DNA from: an uncultured Eubacterium sp.
GTDB lineage: Bacteria > Bacillota > Clostridia > Lachnospirales > Lachnospiraceae
Direction: 5' to 3'
Length of the DNA: 13,410 nt
NCBI GenBank assembly: GCA_910580075.1
Contig: CAJTVR010000110.1
Location: 1-13,410 of the forward strand
The notes under the pieces were generated by a model. The model ran no database searches. It saw nothing but the letters and a program-made list of their open reading frames with translations, and had not been told where the DNA came from. The translations under genes were made by a program, and so were the position numbers. Of the stretch, positions 5,149 to 12,459 are shown piece by piece. Every line of letters starts with the position of its first letter. Position 1 is the stretch's first letter.

Positions 5149-8035
5149 AAACAGAAGCACACAGATTCTCGAAGTTCTGCTGCTTCCCTATACCATTAAG
5201 GAACAGAAAGGAAAACAGGTAATTGCCTCGTTTTTCAGGTCTTATTCGGGCCTGCTTGGCGAAGACAGTATCGGGATTGCACAGAATGCGAAAAGAAGAA
5301 GACTTATGGATGAATTCAGACGTGCAAAGAACCGTCTTATAGATTATCTGACAGAAAAAAGCACGCATAAGCCTGTAAATCTGGATGATCTTTATATGCT
5401 GTTTGAGCTTTATTTTCCCAAAGATGATATCCTGCAGATACGGGAAGAGCAGATTGAAGACAAACTGCATTCTTTTTATTTTTATAATCTGGAAAGAATA
5501 GCAGATTCTTTACTGACATTCAGAGACGGGACGGTGGCGATACGTACCTGGAAAAATGAAAAAAGTGAAAGGTACGGGGAAGATATTTTTGGCCTGAGCA
5601 AGGCCTTTGATAAAGTAGAAATATGGAATAATTTGTCCCGAATGATAACAACAGATACACTGACAGCGCTGTTTACGGTTATGTGCGGCCTGGATCTTAC
5701 AGCTTTATACGGGCAGAGTGCAATGATTTCACTATCAGATAAACTGCTCGGTAAAATTCTGCAAAAAGGGGTAGCGGAGACACATCTGCATTTAAATGCC
5801 AGCTATGATTTTCAGACTGTATGGGAAAAAAACATGGACTTAAAACTGTGGCGGCGGATTCTGGAACGCCGGATGCATTTGTCAGAAGCGTATCTGAATC
5901 TGCTGTTTACAGAAGCAGTAATCAGAATCTGCCTTATTTTATTTTTAAATGAAAAAAACGGCAAGCAAAAAGATTCTGGGTTCTATCAGTATGTATCCTG
6001 CTGTCTGCCGGAATATATGAAAGCTTTTTTTGTGCAGGCACTCTCAGAAGAGGTAAAAATAACCCGGAACCTGGATGAACATGAACAGATGCTTTCTTTG
6101 TTTCTTACGGATGATACAGTCTGCGGGCAGGAGGATTATTTATTTCAGGGGATTTACAGAGAGTACAGAGAGCTGCATACAGGGTCGGAACTGATTTTTT
6201 TATATCAGTGTTTTGTGTATTTAAGACAGAGGGATGACAGTGTGTTCCGCAAATTTTTTCTCAGATATATCCGGTTAAAAAATGCATTTTATAATAAGTG
6301 TGCACAGCGTAACGGCGTGCAGGGACTGGATTTGTTTCAGCGTTTTTTTGCAAGTGCGAAAAAAGCGGTGATTGCGGACGATGATGCTGGAGCGCTGATC
6401 CGGGCAGGACTGCAGAAACATCTGAACATGGCATTTTTAAAGAAGCTGGAAGTGCGGACAGCACCTGTATATGGGAGCAGAGATGGTTATTCAATAGAAT
6501 ATGAAAAGGTGCGCCCGGATTTGAAACAGGCTGTATTAAAGCAGGCCGGACAGATTTTATCTGTATACCGTATGCTGATGCTCGAACGGCTGCTGTCCGT
6601 ACGGGAAGCAGAAATCATAGCGGACAGGGAATGCAGGGAAGGAACATACATCTCTGTCCAGGAGCTAAAGAAAAAATACGATGTTTCTTTTAAAGAATAC
6701 CAGTTTCCGACCATAGGAATTATTTTTCATTTTCTAAAAAGAGACTCTGTGGATGATATCGCGGGATTTTTCTGCTGGCGCGGAATTGAAGATGATTTAG
6801 TAAAGTATTCAAATCACAGACTTGTTTTAAGACATAAACTGGCAAATCTGGCAAAAGCGATTGAGGAACTGCGCAGTGAGATTCCGTATCTGCATGAATA
6901 TATTGTCGGAATAGATGCCGCTTCGAATGAAAATGCATCCGAACCATGGATTCTGTCTCCGGCTTTTAATTCCATCCGGACAAGGAATCATGTGAAACCT
7001 GTGCTGCATACACGGGATTTTCAGTATCAGAAAATTGCAAATATCGGGTTTACATACCATGTCGGTGAAGATTTCAGGCATCCGCTGTCCGGTCTGAGGC
7101 ATACAGATGAGGTAATAGACAGATTTTTCTATAAATCCGGAGACAGGCTCGGGCATGCCATTGTACTGGGAATGGATATGGCCCGCTGGGTAAAAGAAAA
7201 TGAGGCTGTGGGTCTGAAAGCAAGAGAGGAAATGGAGGATTATCTGTGGCTGTGGGGAAAAATGATGTACAGCGGGTGGGATGCTCCGATACAGGTCAAT
7301 GTACTGGAAGGCAGAATTCTTGGCCTGGCACAGGAAATCTATGATATTACAAAACAGCAGAGCATTAACAATATGAACGTGGACATGCTGTATAAAGCAT
7401 ACAATCTGAAATTTGCAGTAAACCACGAAGACATCTTAAAAGAATGCCTGAGCCAGGAGTTAAACGGGAAAAGCGGAAATTTCTGCCAGTACAGCCAGGA
7501 TGCGTGTCCGGTCAGCGGATACAGTTTTTGGAACGAAAAGAAACTGTTATGTACACAGTACTGTCCCGTTTTTGAACGAAGATGTGAGCGGGTAAGGCTG
7601 GTATCGGTAAGCGAAACCGATATTCCATTGCTGCAGTATATCCAGAATAAGCTGATCCAAAAGATTGAACAGATCGGAATTTTTATAGAGACAAATCCGA
7701 CGTCAAATCTGACAATCGGAGAAATCCAGCAGATGAGCAGTCATCCAATTTTTAAATTAAATTCGCTTACAGATTCGCCTGGCTCGCATCATGCAATGGT
7801 GACTATTAATGCAGATGATCCCTGTGTATTTCATACAGATGTAGAAAATGAGACCGCATATATTTATCATGCGCTGGAACATGACGGGTATCAGAAAGAA
7901 GAGATTTTAAACTGGATCGATAAAGTACGCGACTATGGGATGAAGAGCAGCTTCGTATCCGGGATTAAGGATGCTGAAACAATGTTTTCAGAGATTACTG
8001 AAATTTTAACGGCAATACGGTACCAGGTTTATTGA
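5141..8035 (+). CDS. rdrB: RADAR anti-phage system adenosine deaminase RdrB
   Basis: A 964-residue adenosine-deaminase-superfamily protein, far longer than ordinary ADA (about 350). The TIM-barrel motifs appear in order: ETHLHLN with H215 and H217; VGIDAASNE (589-597); TYHVGED with H640 and E643; GDRLGHA with H672; ETNPTSNL (850-857); and NADDP with D892 and D893. These match the zinc ligands and catalytic residues of ADA, so an active hydrolytic deaminase is expected. About 370 residues separate the HxH from the next motif, against about 165 in ADA. A cysteine cluster (C782, C789, C804, C808, C815) sits between the GDRLGHA and PTSNL motifs. Published RadB-type work describes RdrB as a large multimer acting on adenosine in RNA and/or adenine nucleotides upon infection. 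I prefer the ATG at 5141 (GGGAG 7 nt upstream) over 5117; it overlaps rdrA by 8 nt, implying translational coupling. Confidence 0.88.
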   Translation: MNKNRSTQILEVLLLPYTIKEQKGKQVIASFFRSYSGLLGEDSIGIAQNAKRRRLMDEFRRAKNRLIDYLTEKSTHKPVNLDDLYMLFELYFPKDDILQIREEQIEDKLHSFYFYNLERIADSLLTFRDGTVAIRTWKNEKSERYGEDIFGLSKAFDKVEIWNNLSRMITTDTLTALFTVMCGLDLTALYGQSAMISLSDKLLGKILQKGVAETHLHLNASYDFQTVWEKNMDLKLWRRILERRMHLSEAYLNLLFTEAVIRICLILFLNEKNGKQKDSGFYQYVSCCLPEYMKAFFVQALSEEVKITRNLDEHEQMLSLFLTDDTVCGQEDYLFQGIYREYRELHTGSELIFLYQCFVYLRQRDDSVFRKFFLRYIRLKNAFYNKCAQRNGVQGLDLFQRFFASAKKAVIADDDAGALIRAGLQKHLNMAFLKKLEVRTAPVYGSRDGYSIEYEKVRPDLKQAVLKQAGQILSVYRMLMLERLLSVREAEIIADRECREGTYISVQELKKKYDVSFKEYQFPTIGIIFHFLKRDSVDDIAGFFCWRGIEDDLVKYSNHRLVLRHKLANLAKAIEELRSEIPYLHEYIVGIDAASNENASEPWILSPAFNSIRTRNHVKPVLHTRDFQYQKIANIGFTYHVGEDFRHPLSGLRHTDEVIDRFFYKSGDRLGHAIVLGMDMARWVKENEAVGLKAREEMEDYLWLWGKMMYSGWDAPIQVNVLEGRILGLAQEIYDITKQQSINNMNVDMLYKAYNLKFAVNHEDILKECLSQELNGKSGNFCQYSQDACPVSGYSFWNEKKLLCTQYCPVFERRCERVRLVSVSETDIPLLQYIQNKLIQKIEQIGIFIETNPTSNLTIGEIQQMSSHPIFKLNSLTDSPGSHHAMVTINADDPCVFHTDVENETAYIYHALEHDGYQKEEILNWIDKVRDYGMKSSFVSGIKDAETMFSEITEILTAIRYQVY

Positions 8036-8110
8036 AATTTGGGAATAGAGCGGTGTTTGAAAATTCTGTGTAAGATGTTATGTCATTTGACCAGGAGAAA
8101 CAGCAGAAAA

Positions 8111-8154
8111 GGGCTGCCACATTAAGAAAAAATATTTTCTTAATGCGGCAGCCC
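8111..8154. terminator. Bidirectional terminator between rdrB and the FliD-like gene
   Basis: A near-perfect inverted repeat of 20 bp: GGGCTGCC starts at 8111, GGCAGCCC ends at 8154, one A-C mismatch at 8119/8146, and the loop AATA is at 8131-8134. It lies between two convergent genes. Leftward it is followed by a short T-run (TTTT, 8110-8107), and rightward by CCTCTATTTT. It should stop transcription from both sides. Its arm shares 16 bases with the weaker terminator at 144-175. Confidence 0.85.
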
Positions 8155-8188
8155 CCTCTATTTTAGATAATACTGCTGATCTTAAAGA

Positions 8189-9376
8189 TTAAATAGCATC
8201 CGTAAAACGGAGGCCTCCCTGTACATTATATTTTCCAGCTGCTGTATATCCATTTGAAGCATTTGCCTGTGTAGTCAGATAAAAATCTACAAGGGATGCA
8301 CTCGTAGAAATGGAAGAACCATAATCTTTGAATGCTTTCTGTACTTTAGACATATCTGCATCTTTGAATGTGTCTTCGTCTATTTTCAGTCTGCCTTTTA
8401 CATCTACGCTGATACCGATTTCCTTCAGTGCATTTGCATTCTGTGCCGTTTTTTCCCTAATCCGGGTCAGATTGGACACAATACCGGAATTTAAACTGTT
8501 CCCGGCTTTATCAAGCATAAGATTGTAATTTTTTACAAAGCTCTTTGCTGTGGCAAAAATATTGTCAATGTCATACACCTCATTGCCATCTTTATCTTTA
8601 ATTTTTTCGAACAGCTCAGAAGATGCAAGTGCTTTGCTGACATCTTTAAGAGAAGATGCGCCTGTATCCGGTTTTGTTTCAGTATCTGTTTCTGTCTTGT
8701 CTGTAGTACTGTCAGTCTTATTTGAAGTGTTTGTACTGGATGAAGCAGTTGAAAAATTGATACGTGATAAAATTTTGGAACCATAGCTCATGCTGTCACT
8801 GGAAGAAAACATTTCCTGTACTTTAGAAACGTCTGTTCCTTTCAGAGTGGCTTCGCTCAGCTGAAGAGTTCCGTTTGCATTAATTGTAATACCCATTTCT
8901 TTCAGCTGATCTGCATTTGCGGAGGTGTTGCGCATGATTTCTGCTACATGCGATGTCTGGCTGGAAAGTGTAGAGCGTTTTGCTGAGGTTACAACATCAT
9001 TATAGTCTGCGACAAAGGCTTTCATAGCAGAAACTACTTTGTCTGTGGCACTTTTGCCATCTTCCGAGCTTTCATATGTTTTGTCACTCTGTAAGGACGT
9101 AACAGATTTGTTCAGGTTCGAAAGCGATGTTGTCAGTTTCGAATTTGCTTCCTGTACTTCTTTGGAAACCTTTGGGTTTTTCTTCTCTTCGAGAAGCTTA
9201 TCCAGAATATTTGTTGTTTTGCCTTTTGTGCTGCCCGACGATGAAGCTGAACTCTGCCCTTTACCGTAATATGCTTTCAAAAGTTTGGAGTAGCTGCCAT
9301 TGCGAATGCTGGCATAGTCTGCATAAAAATTCTGATTTGCTATTCCACTGCTGGGTGAAAAGAAACTATTACTCAT
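8189..9376 (-). CDS. Protein with two FliD-C-like repeats
   Basis: A 395-residue protein rich in Ser, Thr, Lys and Asp. Two homologous segments (about 110-193 and 270-352) each run from an AFVADYN or SFVKNYN helix, through an LKEMGI or LKEIGI turn, to a G-L-I/L-D/E strand and a DVSKVQ or DMSKVQ helix. This helix plus 'GI...dGrL.id...' pattern is that of the C-terminal region of the flagellar cap protein FliD. A low-complexity S/T/D/K linker (about 205-240) separates the repeats. FliD is usually longer and single-copy for this unit, and no other flagellar gene is visible, so I do not call it FliD. There is no classical signal peptide. The ATG at 9376 fits the AAGGAG (9386-9391) best; the frame is open to a GTG at 9385. 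Confidence 0.7.
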   Translation of the reverse strand: MSNSFFSPSSGIANQNFYADYASIRNGSYSKLLKAYYGKGQSSASSSGSTKGKTTNILDKLLEEKKNPKVSKEVQEANSKLTTSLSNLNKSVTSLQSDKTYESSEDGKSATDKVVSAMKAFVADYNDVVTSAKRSTLSSQTSHVAEIMRNTSANADQLKEMGITINANGTLQLSEATLKGTDVSKVQEMFSSSDSMSYGSKILSRINFSTASSSTNTSNKTDSTTDKTETDTETKPDTGASSLKDVSKALASSELFEKIKDKDGNEVYDIDNIFATAKSFVKNYNLMLDKAGNSLNSGIVSNLTRIREKTAQNANALKEIGISVDVKGRLKIDEDTFKDADMSKVQKAFKDYGSSISTSASLVDFYLTTQANASNGYTAAGKYNVQGGLRFTDAI

Positions 9377-9455
9377 AATCATCACTCCTTTTAATTAAAA
9401 TAGGGACTTCCATGTCTGTCTGTCTGATTTGTAGCATACATCAGGCCTTTCTATT

Positions 9456-9484
9456 AATATAACACACAGATTTAATAATTGCAA
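9456..9484 (-). promoter_or_regulatory. Promoter of the FliD-C-like gene
   Basis: Leftward -35 TTGCAA (9484-9479), a 17-bp spacer and -10 TATATT (9461-9456) lie about 80 nt before the start codon at 9376. The hexamers are sigma-A-like. I see no sigma-D flagellar promoter (TAAA with GCCGATAA), which argues against flagellar-regulon control. Confidence 0.6.
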
Positions 9485-9710
9485 CATTTCAGGAAGAAAT
9501 ATCCAATCCAAAATCCGATTCTGCAGAATAACTATATATCTGCCTGGTCAGGTATTTCATTTATTTTTGCTGTAAAAGGCCGGCATCCGGGCAGCCCGTA
9601 CATTTTTATACCGCCAATACGCAATTCCGTATTAAAATCAGCAATATACCATCAAAACTTTTGCGTGTTCTATATTGTCAAATATTACAGTTTGCAGGAA
9701 TTTATTTTCG
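9485..9710. other. Intergenic stretch with an 18-bp near-palindrome
   Basis: Together with 9377-9484 this makes an intergenic gap of about 330 bp with no convincing gene. The clearest structure is AATACGCAATTCCGTATT (9616-9633), symmetric except for one pair next to the AATT centre, which resembles a dimeric-regulator operator. A small GC-rich patch with CCGGCATCCGG and GGGCAGCCC (about 9590-9599) could form short hairpins. It is followed on the leftward strand by TTTT, so it may be the terminator of the radical-SAM operon, but the stems are short. The strong promoter at 9456-9484 lies at its left edge. Confidence 0.35.
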
Positions 9711-10571
9711 TCAGCAGTTCCCTGTAAAAACATATTCCAGGTATTTGGATGCGATGTTTGCAAGCCTGTAAACGTCCTGCACATCTGTCGCGCTGTGTCC
9801 GGTCATCTGATACCGCGGAAAAAAGCGGGTCACATGCAGCGGAATCCCCGCCTGTTTTCCTTTTACGCCCTGGGCAGTATATGCCGGGATAGACGCTATC
9901 CACTCCGCTTCTTCCTTCATTTCATCAGCGCTGTCGTTTTCACCTGGTACGATCAGCGTTGTCAGTTCTACATGGCATCTTTCAGCCGCATGTACAATAA
10001 ATTCTTTGACTGTTTTCAGGCTGCCTCCCAGCTTCTTGTAATAATCTTCCCGGAACCCTTTCAGGTCAATATTCATTGCATCAATATAAGGAAGCAGTTC
10101 GTCCAGCACTTCTAATGACGCGGTACCGTTTGTAACGAGTACGCTTTTCATTCCGGCTTTCTTTATGAGCCTGGCTGCGTCCCGCACATATTCCCAGCCA
10201 GCCAGCGGTTCATTATAAGTAAAAGCCACTCCGATATTTCCTGCTTTTTTATATTCCAGCGCTTTTTCTGCCAGTTTCTCCGGTGAAAGATACACTGCAC
10301 CGGGCATCTGCTGCCTGGCCATCGAAATCTCATGATTCTGGCAGAACGGGCATTTCAGGCTGCATCCAAAACTCCCGATGGACAAAATCATGCTGCCCGG
10401 GTAAAACATTTTAAGCGGCTTTTTTTCTATCGGATCTAGTGCAATAGCTGTCACCATCCCATAATTTTTACATACAGCTGACCCGTTTTCATTTTTACGT
10501 GCCCCGCAGATGCCCCACTGTCCCTCGCTCAGGGCACAGTGATGCATACAGGTTCTGCAGACTGTTTTCAT
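9711..10571 (-). CDS. amrS: AmmeMemoRadiSam system radical SAM enzyme
   Basis: A 286-residue radical S-adenosylmethionine enzyme. The cluster motif CSLKCPFC (C70, C74, C77) has the CX3CX2C spacing that holds the [4Fe-4S] cluster. An N-terminal cysteine set (C5, C8, C12, C22 in CRTCMHHC...GIC) is characteristic of this subfamily, as is the ALDPIEKKPLKMFYPG stretch (44-59). The gene is last in the leftward Memo-AMMECR1-radical SAM cluster, 49 bp after the AMMECR1 stop. I set the start at 10571 because an AGGAGG lies about 10 nt upstream and the protein then begins just before the first Cys motif; the frame is open to 10715. The substrate is unknown. The genetic association with Memo and AMMECR1 is conserved in many bacteria and archaea. 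Confidence 0.92.
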   Translation of the reverse strand: MKTVCRTCMHHCALSEGQWGICGARKNENGSAVCKNYGMVTAIALDPIEKKPLKMFYPGSMILSIGSFGCSLKCPFCQNHEISMARQQMPGAVYLSPEKLAEKALEYKKAGNIGVAFTYNEPLAGWEYVRDAARLIKKAGMKSVLVTNGTASLEVLDELLPYIDAMNIDLKGFREDYYKKLGGSLKTVKEFIVHAAERCHVELTTLIVPGENDSADEMKEEAEWIASIPAYTAQGVKGKQAGIPLHVTRFFPRYQMTGHSATDVQDVYRLANIASKYLEYVFTGNC

Positions 10572-10620
10572 ACCTGTTTCTGCCTCCTTTTCTATTTGTC
10601 CATGCACAGCGTCATATCTA

Positions 10621-11151
10621 TTAATAATGTCTGACCACTTCAAATCTTTCCAGTTCTGCTTTTTCTGAACGGCCAATCCCGGCTTTCTGTTTTGCGATTG
10701 CAATCTGGTCTTCAACTGTGTCTACGCCCTCTAAATTCGGAAGCAGCAGTCCGCGCCGGTATCCTTTCGTCACTACTACCCCGTAGCGCTTTACATCCAG
10801 CATGTCTGCGGAATCTATTTTTTCCATGCCGCCAAGCACATCCACACTGATTGTAAGTTTATCCAGCTCCTCAGGCCCTATCGGTGAAAATCTCGGGTCT
10901 TTGGACGAAGCACTGACTGCATTATAAATAATTTCTTCTGCAACAGACCCGCGTACTGCCTGAATTGTGCCGATACATCCCCGCAGCATGCCGTTTTCTT
11001 TGATTGACACAAAGACACCCGCTTTGTCACGGTACATTTCTTCCGGCAGGCCGTCCGGTACTCTGATTTGTTTTCCCGTGCGGACATGTTCTTCAATGGT
11101 CTTTCTTGCAAGCTGCACATATGCGTCTTCTGGTATCTGATTCGCTGTCAT
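10621..11151 (-). CDS. amrA: AMMECR1-domain protein (AmmeMemoRadiSam system protein A)
   Basis: A 176-residue AMMECR1-family protein. The family signature LRGCIGTI is at residues 56-63, followed by a DPRFSPIGPEELDKLTISVDVL segment and a C-terminal LLPNLEGVDTVEDQIAIAKQKAGI region, both typical of AMMECR1. The ATG at 11151 has a GGGAG ribosome binding site (11158-11162) 6 nt upstream; the open frame up to 11280 merely runs into the Memo gene. It starts 40 bp after the Memo stop and is followed 49 bp later by the radical SAM gene. The molecular function is unknown. In many Firmicutes this domain is fused behind Memo in one polypeptide; here it is a separate gene with its own ribosome binding site. 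Confidence 0.92.
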   Translation of the reverse strand: MTANQIPEDAYVQLARKTIEEHVRTGKQIRVPDGLPEEMYRDKAGVFVSIKENGMLRGCIGTIQAVRGSVAEEIIYNAVSASSKDPRFSPIGPEELDKLTISVDVLGGMEKIDSADMLDVKRYGVVVTKGYRRGLLLPNLEGVDTVEDQIAIAKQKAGIGRSEKAELERFEVVRHY

Positions 11152-11191
11152 AGTTTTCTCCCTTTCTTTCCTGGAAATTTCCTTTATCCCG

Positions 11192-11992
11192 TTATGCGAT
11201 TTCATAAATGCAGATCCCGTACCCGACGCCAAACGGCCCCTCATAAGACACTCTCTGCGGACAGACTTTCTCATGCTCAAGCGCTCCGGCCATCATTGTA
11301 AATGAACGATGCCCGCATTCACCCGCATTCCGACAGAAATCTTCAGAAAACCCGAGCAGCTGCATAAAATCTGCCTGTCCCATTAGATCCATCACCCGCC
11401 TGTCATATTCAGGACCTTCTTTCCGGTATCCATACGGGCCATCCGCTTTCAGCCTGTGTGATAAATCCCCGCTGGCAATCAGGACCGTTTTTCTGCCGAG
11501 ATCAGTTACCGTTTCTTTGATACACCGTCCAAGCTCATAATGGCTGCGCAGAGGAAATCCAGACAGTCCGATTCTTACCAGCCGGTAATCTTTCCAGTAC
11601 TGGTTCACGAAATACAGCGGCACCATTGTTCCATGGTCTAACCGCTTCTCTCTTTCTCCGTCCGTACCTGCGGAAAGTCCGTGCTGGTCTGCCCGCAGGC
11701 ACAGTTCTTTTACAAATGCTGTATCATAAGAAACTGTCATTTCTACAGCCCTTGCTCCAAACTGCCGGAAATCACCTTTTGCTTCTTCTCCCGGTGAAAT
11801 GTGAAAATAATCTGCATACATAATCTGGTGAGGTGATATCAGTACAATTGTCTCTGGTTTTAGCTCTCCTATTTTTCCGGCGGCTTTATGATATGCATGA
11901 ATGGTCCGTTGAATCTTTCTTTCCTCTCCCTTTCCAATCTCCGGTATTATTAAAGGCGGGTGCGGAAGCATATAAGCTGCTAAAATCCCCAT
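11192..11992 (-). CDS. amrB: Memo-family protein (AmmeMemoRadiSam system protein B)
   Basis: A 266-residue Memo-like protein related by fold to class III extradiol dioxygenases (LigB type). Candidate metal-binding histidines are H11 (in MLPHPPL), H55 (in ISPHQ), H120 (in LDHGT) and H179 (in GDLSH, 175-179). The C-terminal YEGPFGVGYG segment is also characteristic. The start at 11992 is preceded by AGGAGG (12001-12006) with 8-nt spacing; extension to 12055 has no such support. It is the promoter-proximal gene of the leftward three-gene cluster. The AmmeMemoRadiSam trio is presumed to carry out one redox or radical modification process, but the product is not established. Confidence 0.9.
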   Translation of the reverse strand: MGILAAYMLPHPPLIIPEIGKGEERKIQRTIHAYHKAAGKIGELKPETIVLISPHQIMYADYFHISPGEEAKGDFRQFGARAVEMTVSYDTAFVKELCLRADQHGLSAGTDGEREKRLDHGTMVPLYFVNQYWKDYRLVRIGLSGFPLRSHYELGRCIKETVTDLGRKTVLIASGDLSHRLKADGPYGYRKEGPEYDRRVMDLMGQADFMQLLGFSEDFCRNAGECGHRSFTMMAGALEHEKVCPQRVSYEGPFGVGYGICIYEIA

Positions 11993-12048
11993 GCTGCATT
12001 CCTCCTTAAAAACTTTATGATCATTCCATCCCTGGTACCATGCTTCTT

Positions 12049-12060
12049 CCGGCATGCCGG
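12049..12060. repeat. Perfect 12-bp palindrome in the Memo leader
   Basis: CCGGCATGCCGG is fully self-complementary and lies in the untranslated leader between the putative promoter (12089-12117) and the Memo start at 11992. It could act as an operator or as a dimerisation or stability element in the leader RNA. There is no adjacent T-tract. Confidence 0.3.
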
Positions 12061-12088
12061 CTTGCGCGCACAGTCTCCTGCTAATCTA

Positions 12089-12117
12089 ATTTAACCACAG
12101 ATACGGACATATAACAA
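12089..12117 (-). promoter_or_regulatory. Promoter candidate for the AmmeMemoRadiSam cluster
   Basis: On the leftward strand, TTGTTA (12117-12112), a 17-bp spacer and TTAAAT (12094-12089) each match four of six consensus bases. The position gives a leader of about 90 nt to the Memo ATG. It is the best candidate in this interval, with modest support. Confidence 0.4.
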
Positions 12118-12179
12118 GGGGCTTCAGATATTTTGCTTCCTGGTTCACTGACGGATTATCCAGAGGTTATCCGGACGCC

Positions 12180-12215
12180 AGGCGGAGAAACTTTTTCCTT
12201 TTTTTTGTTCCGCCT
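12180..12215. repeat. 7-bp inverted repeat enclosing a T-rich run
   Basis: AGGCGGA (12180-12186) and TCCGCCT (12209-12215) enclose a 22-nt loop that is mostly T on the rightward strand, with an eight-T run ending at 12206. The T-tract is in the loop rather than after the stem, so it is not a standard terminator. No gene is seen around it. Confidence 0.3.
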
Positions 12216-12243
12216 CCAAACAGTAAGAACTTCTAAATTTTCT

Positions 12244-12353
12244 GCTTCCAGTCTCTGGAAGCGGACGGACCGGTGCCTGATGCCCCGGCGTTACGGCATG
12301 CTTTATGCTCTGGCACTGGCAGGCACCTTTTGGGGCTTCCAGGTTTGCCAGTC
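12244..12353. other. Strongly self-complementary block, candidate structured RNA or repeat
   Basis: A GC-richer 110-bp block with several exact complementary arms. CTGGAAGC (12255-12262) can pair with GCTTCCAG at 12244-12251 (3-nt loop) or with an identical GCTTCCAG at 12335-12342. GGTGCCTG (12272-12279) pairs with CAGGCACC (12320-12327), enclosing ATGCC/GGCAT (12280-12284 with 12295-12299). ACTGGCA (12315-12321) pairs with TGCCAGT (12346-12352) as an alternative to the GGTGCCTG stem. The density and the mutually exclusive pairings suggest a switching RNA, a multibranched small RNA or a mobile intergenic repeat. I cannot assign a strand or a known class. No tRNA fold is present. Confidence 0.45.
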
Positions 12354-12374
12354 GGAGATAGACAGCCCGTGTTG

Positions 12375-12459
12375 TTTCGTCTTTGTGTGAAAGTGGCTTA
12401 AAATCAAGGAATTTCAGAGATTTTTGTATTTTCTCTGGTAGTTGATTTTTCGTCTTTGT
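12375..12459. repeat. 12-bp direct repeats flanking an inverted repeat
   Basis: TTTCGTCTTTGT occurs at 12375-12386 and at 12448-12459. Between the copies is an interrupted inverted repeat: AAAATCAA (12400-12407) with TTGATTTT (12442-12449), and CAGAGA (12415-12420) with TCTCTG (12432-12437). The hairpin ends in a TTTTT run on the rightward strand, so it could serve as a terminator, though nothing obvious is transcribed into it. A shorter TATGTCAA pair follows at 12480-12487 and 12492-12499. Base composition drops sharply here, from the GC-richer block to the AT-rich regulator gene, making this a plausible boundary of an insertion. Confidence 0.4.

Noticed and set aside
6827..7426. 199-residue leftward ORF inside rdrB
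   Set aside because: It is antisense to the catalytic core of rdrB, and its His/Cys/Pro-rich composition is typical of a reverse-frame shadow.
8189..9376. Calling the FliD-C-like protein flagellar cap FliD
   Set aside because: The domain order (two C-terminal-like units, no typical FliD N-terminal region), the sigma-A promoter and the lack of flagellar neighbours do not support that name.
10621..11992. Frameshifted or broken Memo-AMMECR1 fusion pseudogene
   Set aside because: Both domains are complete and each has a good start codon and ribosome binding site, so they are two intact genes.
12257..12370. Cobalamin riboswitch
   Set aside because: There are fragments reminiscent of B12-box and CCGGTG elements, but the conserved core is not continuous and the downstream gene is an AraC regulator. 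I could not build the expected fold.
12133..12390. 85-residue rightward ORF across the structured block
   Set aside because: No ribosome binding site, odd composition and no family features. It is explained by the GC-richer self-complementary DNA.
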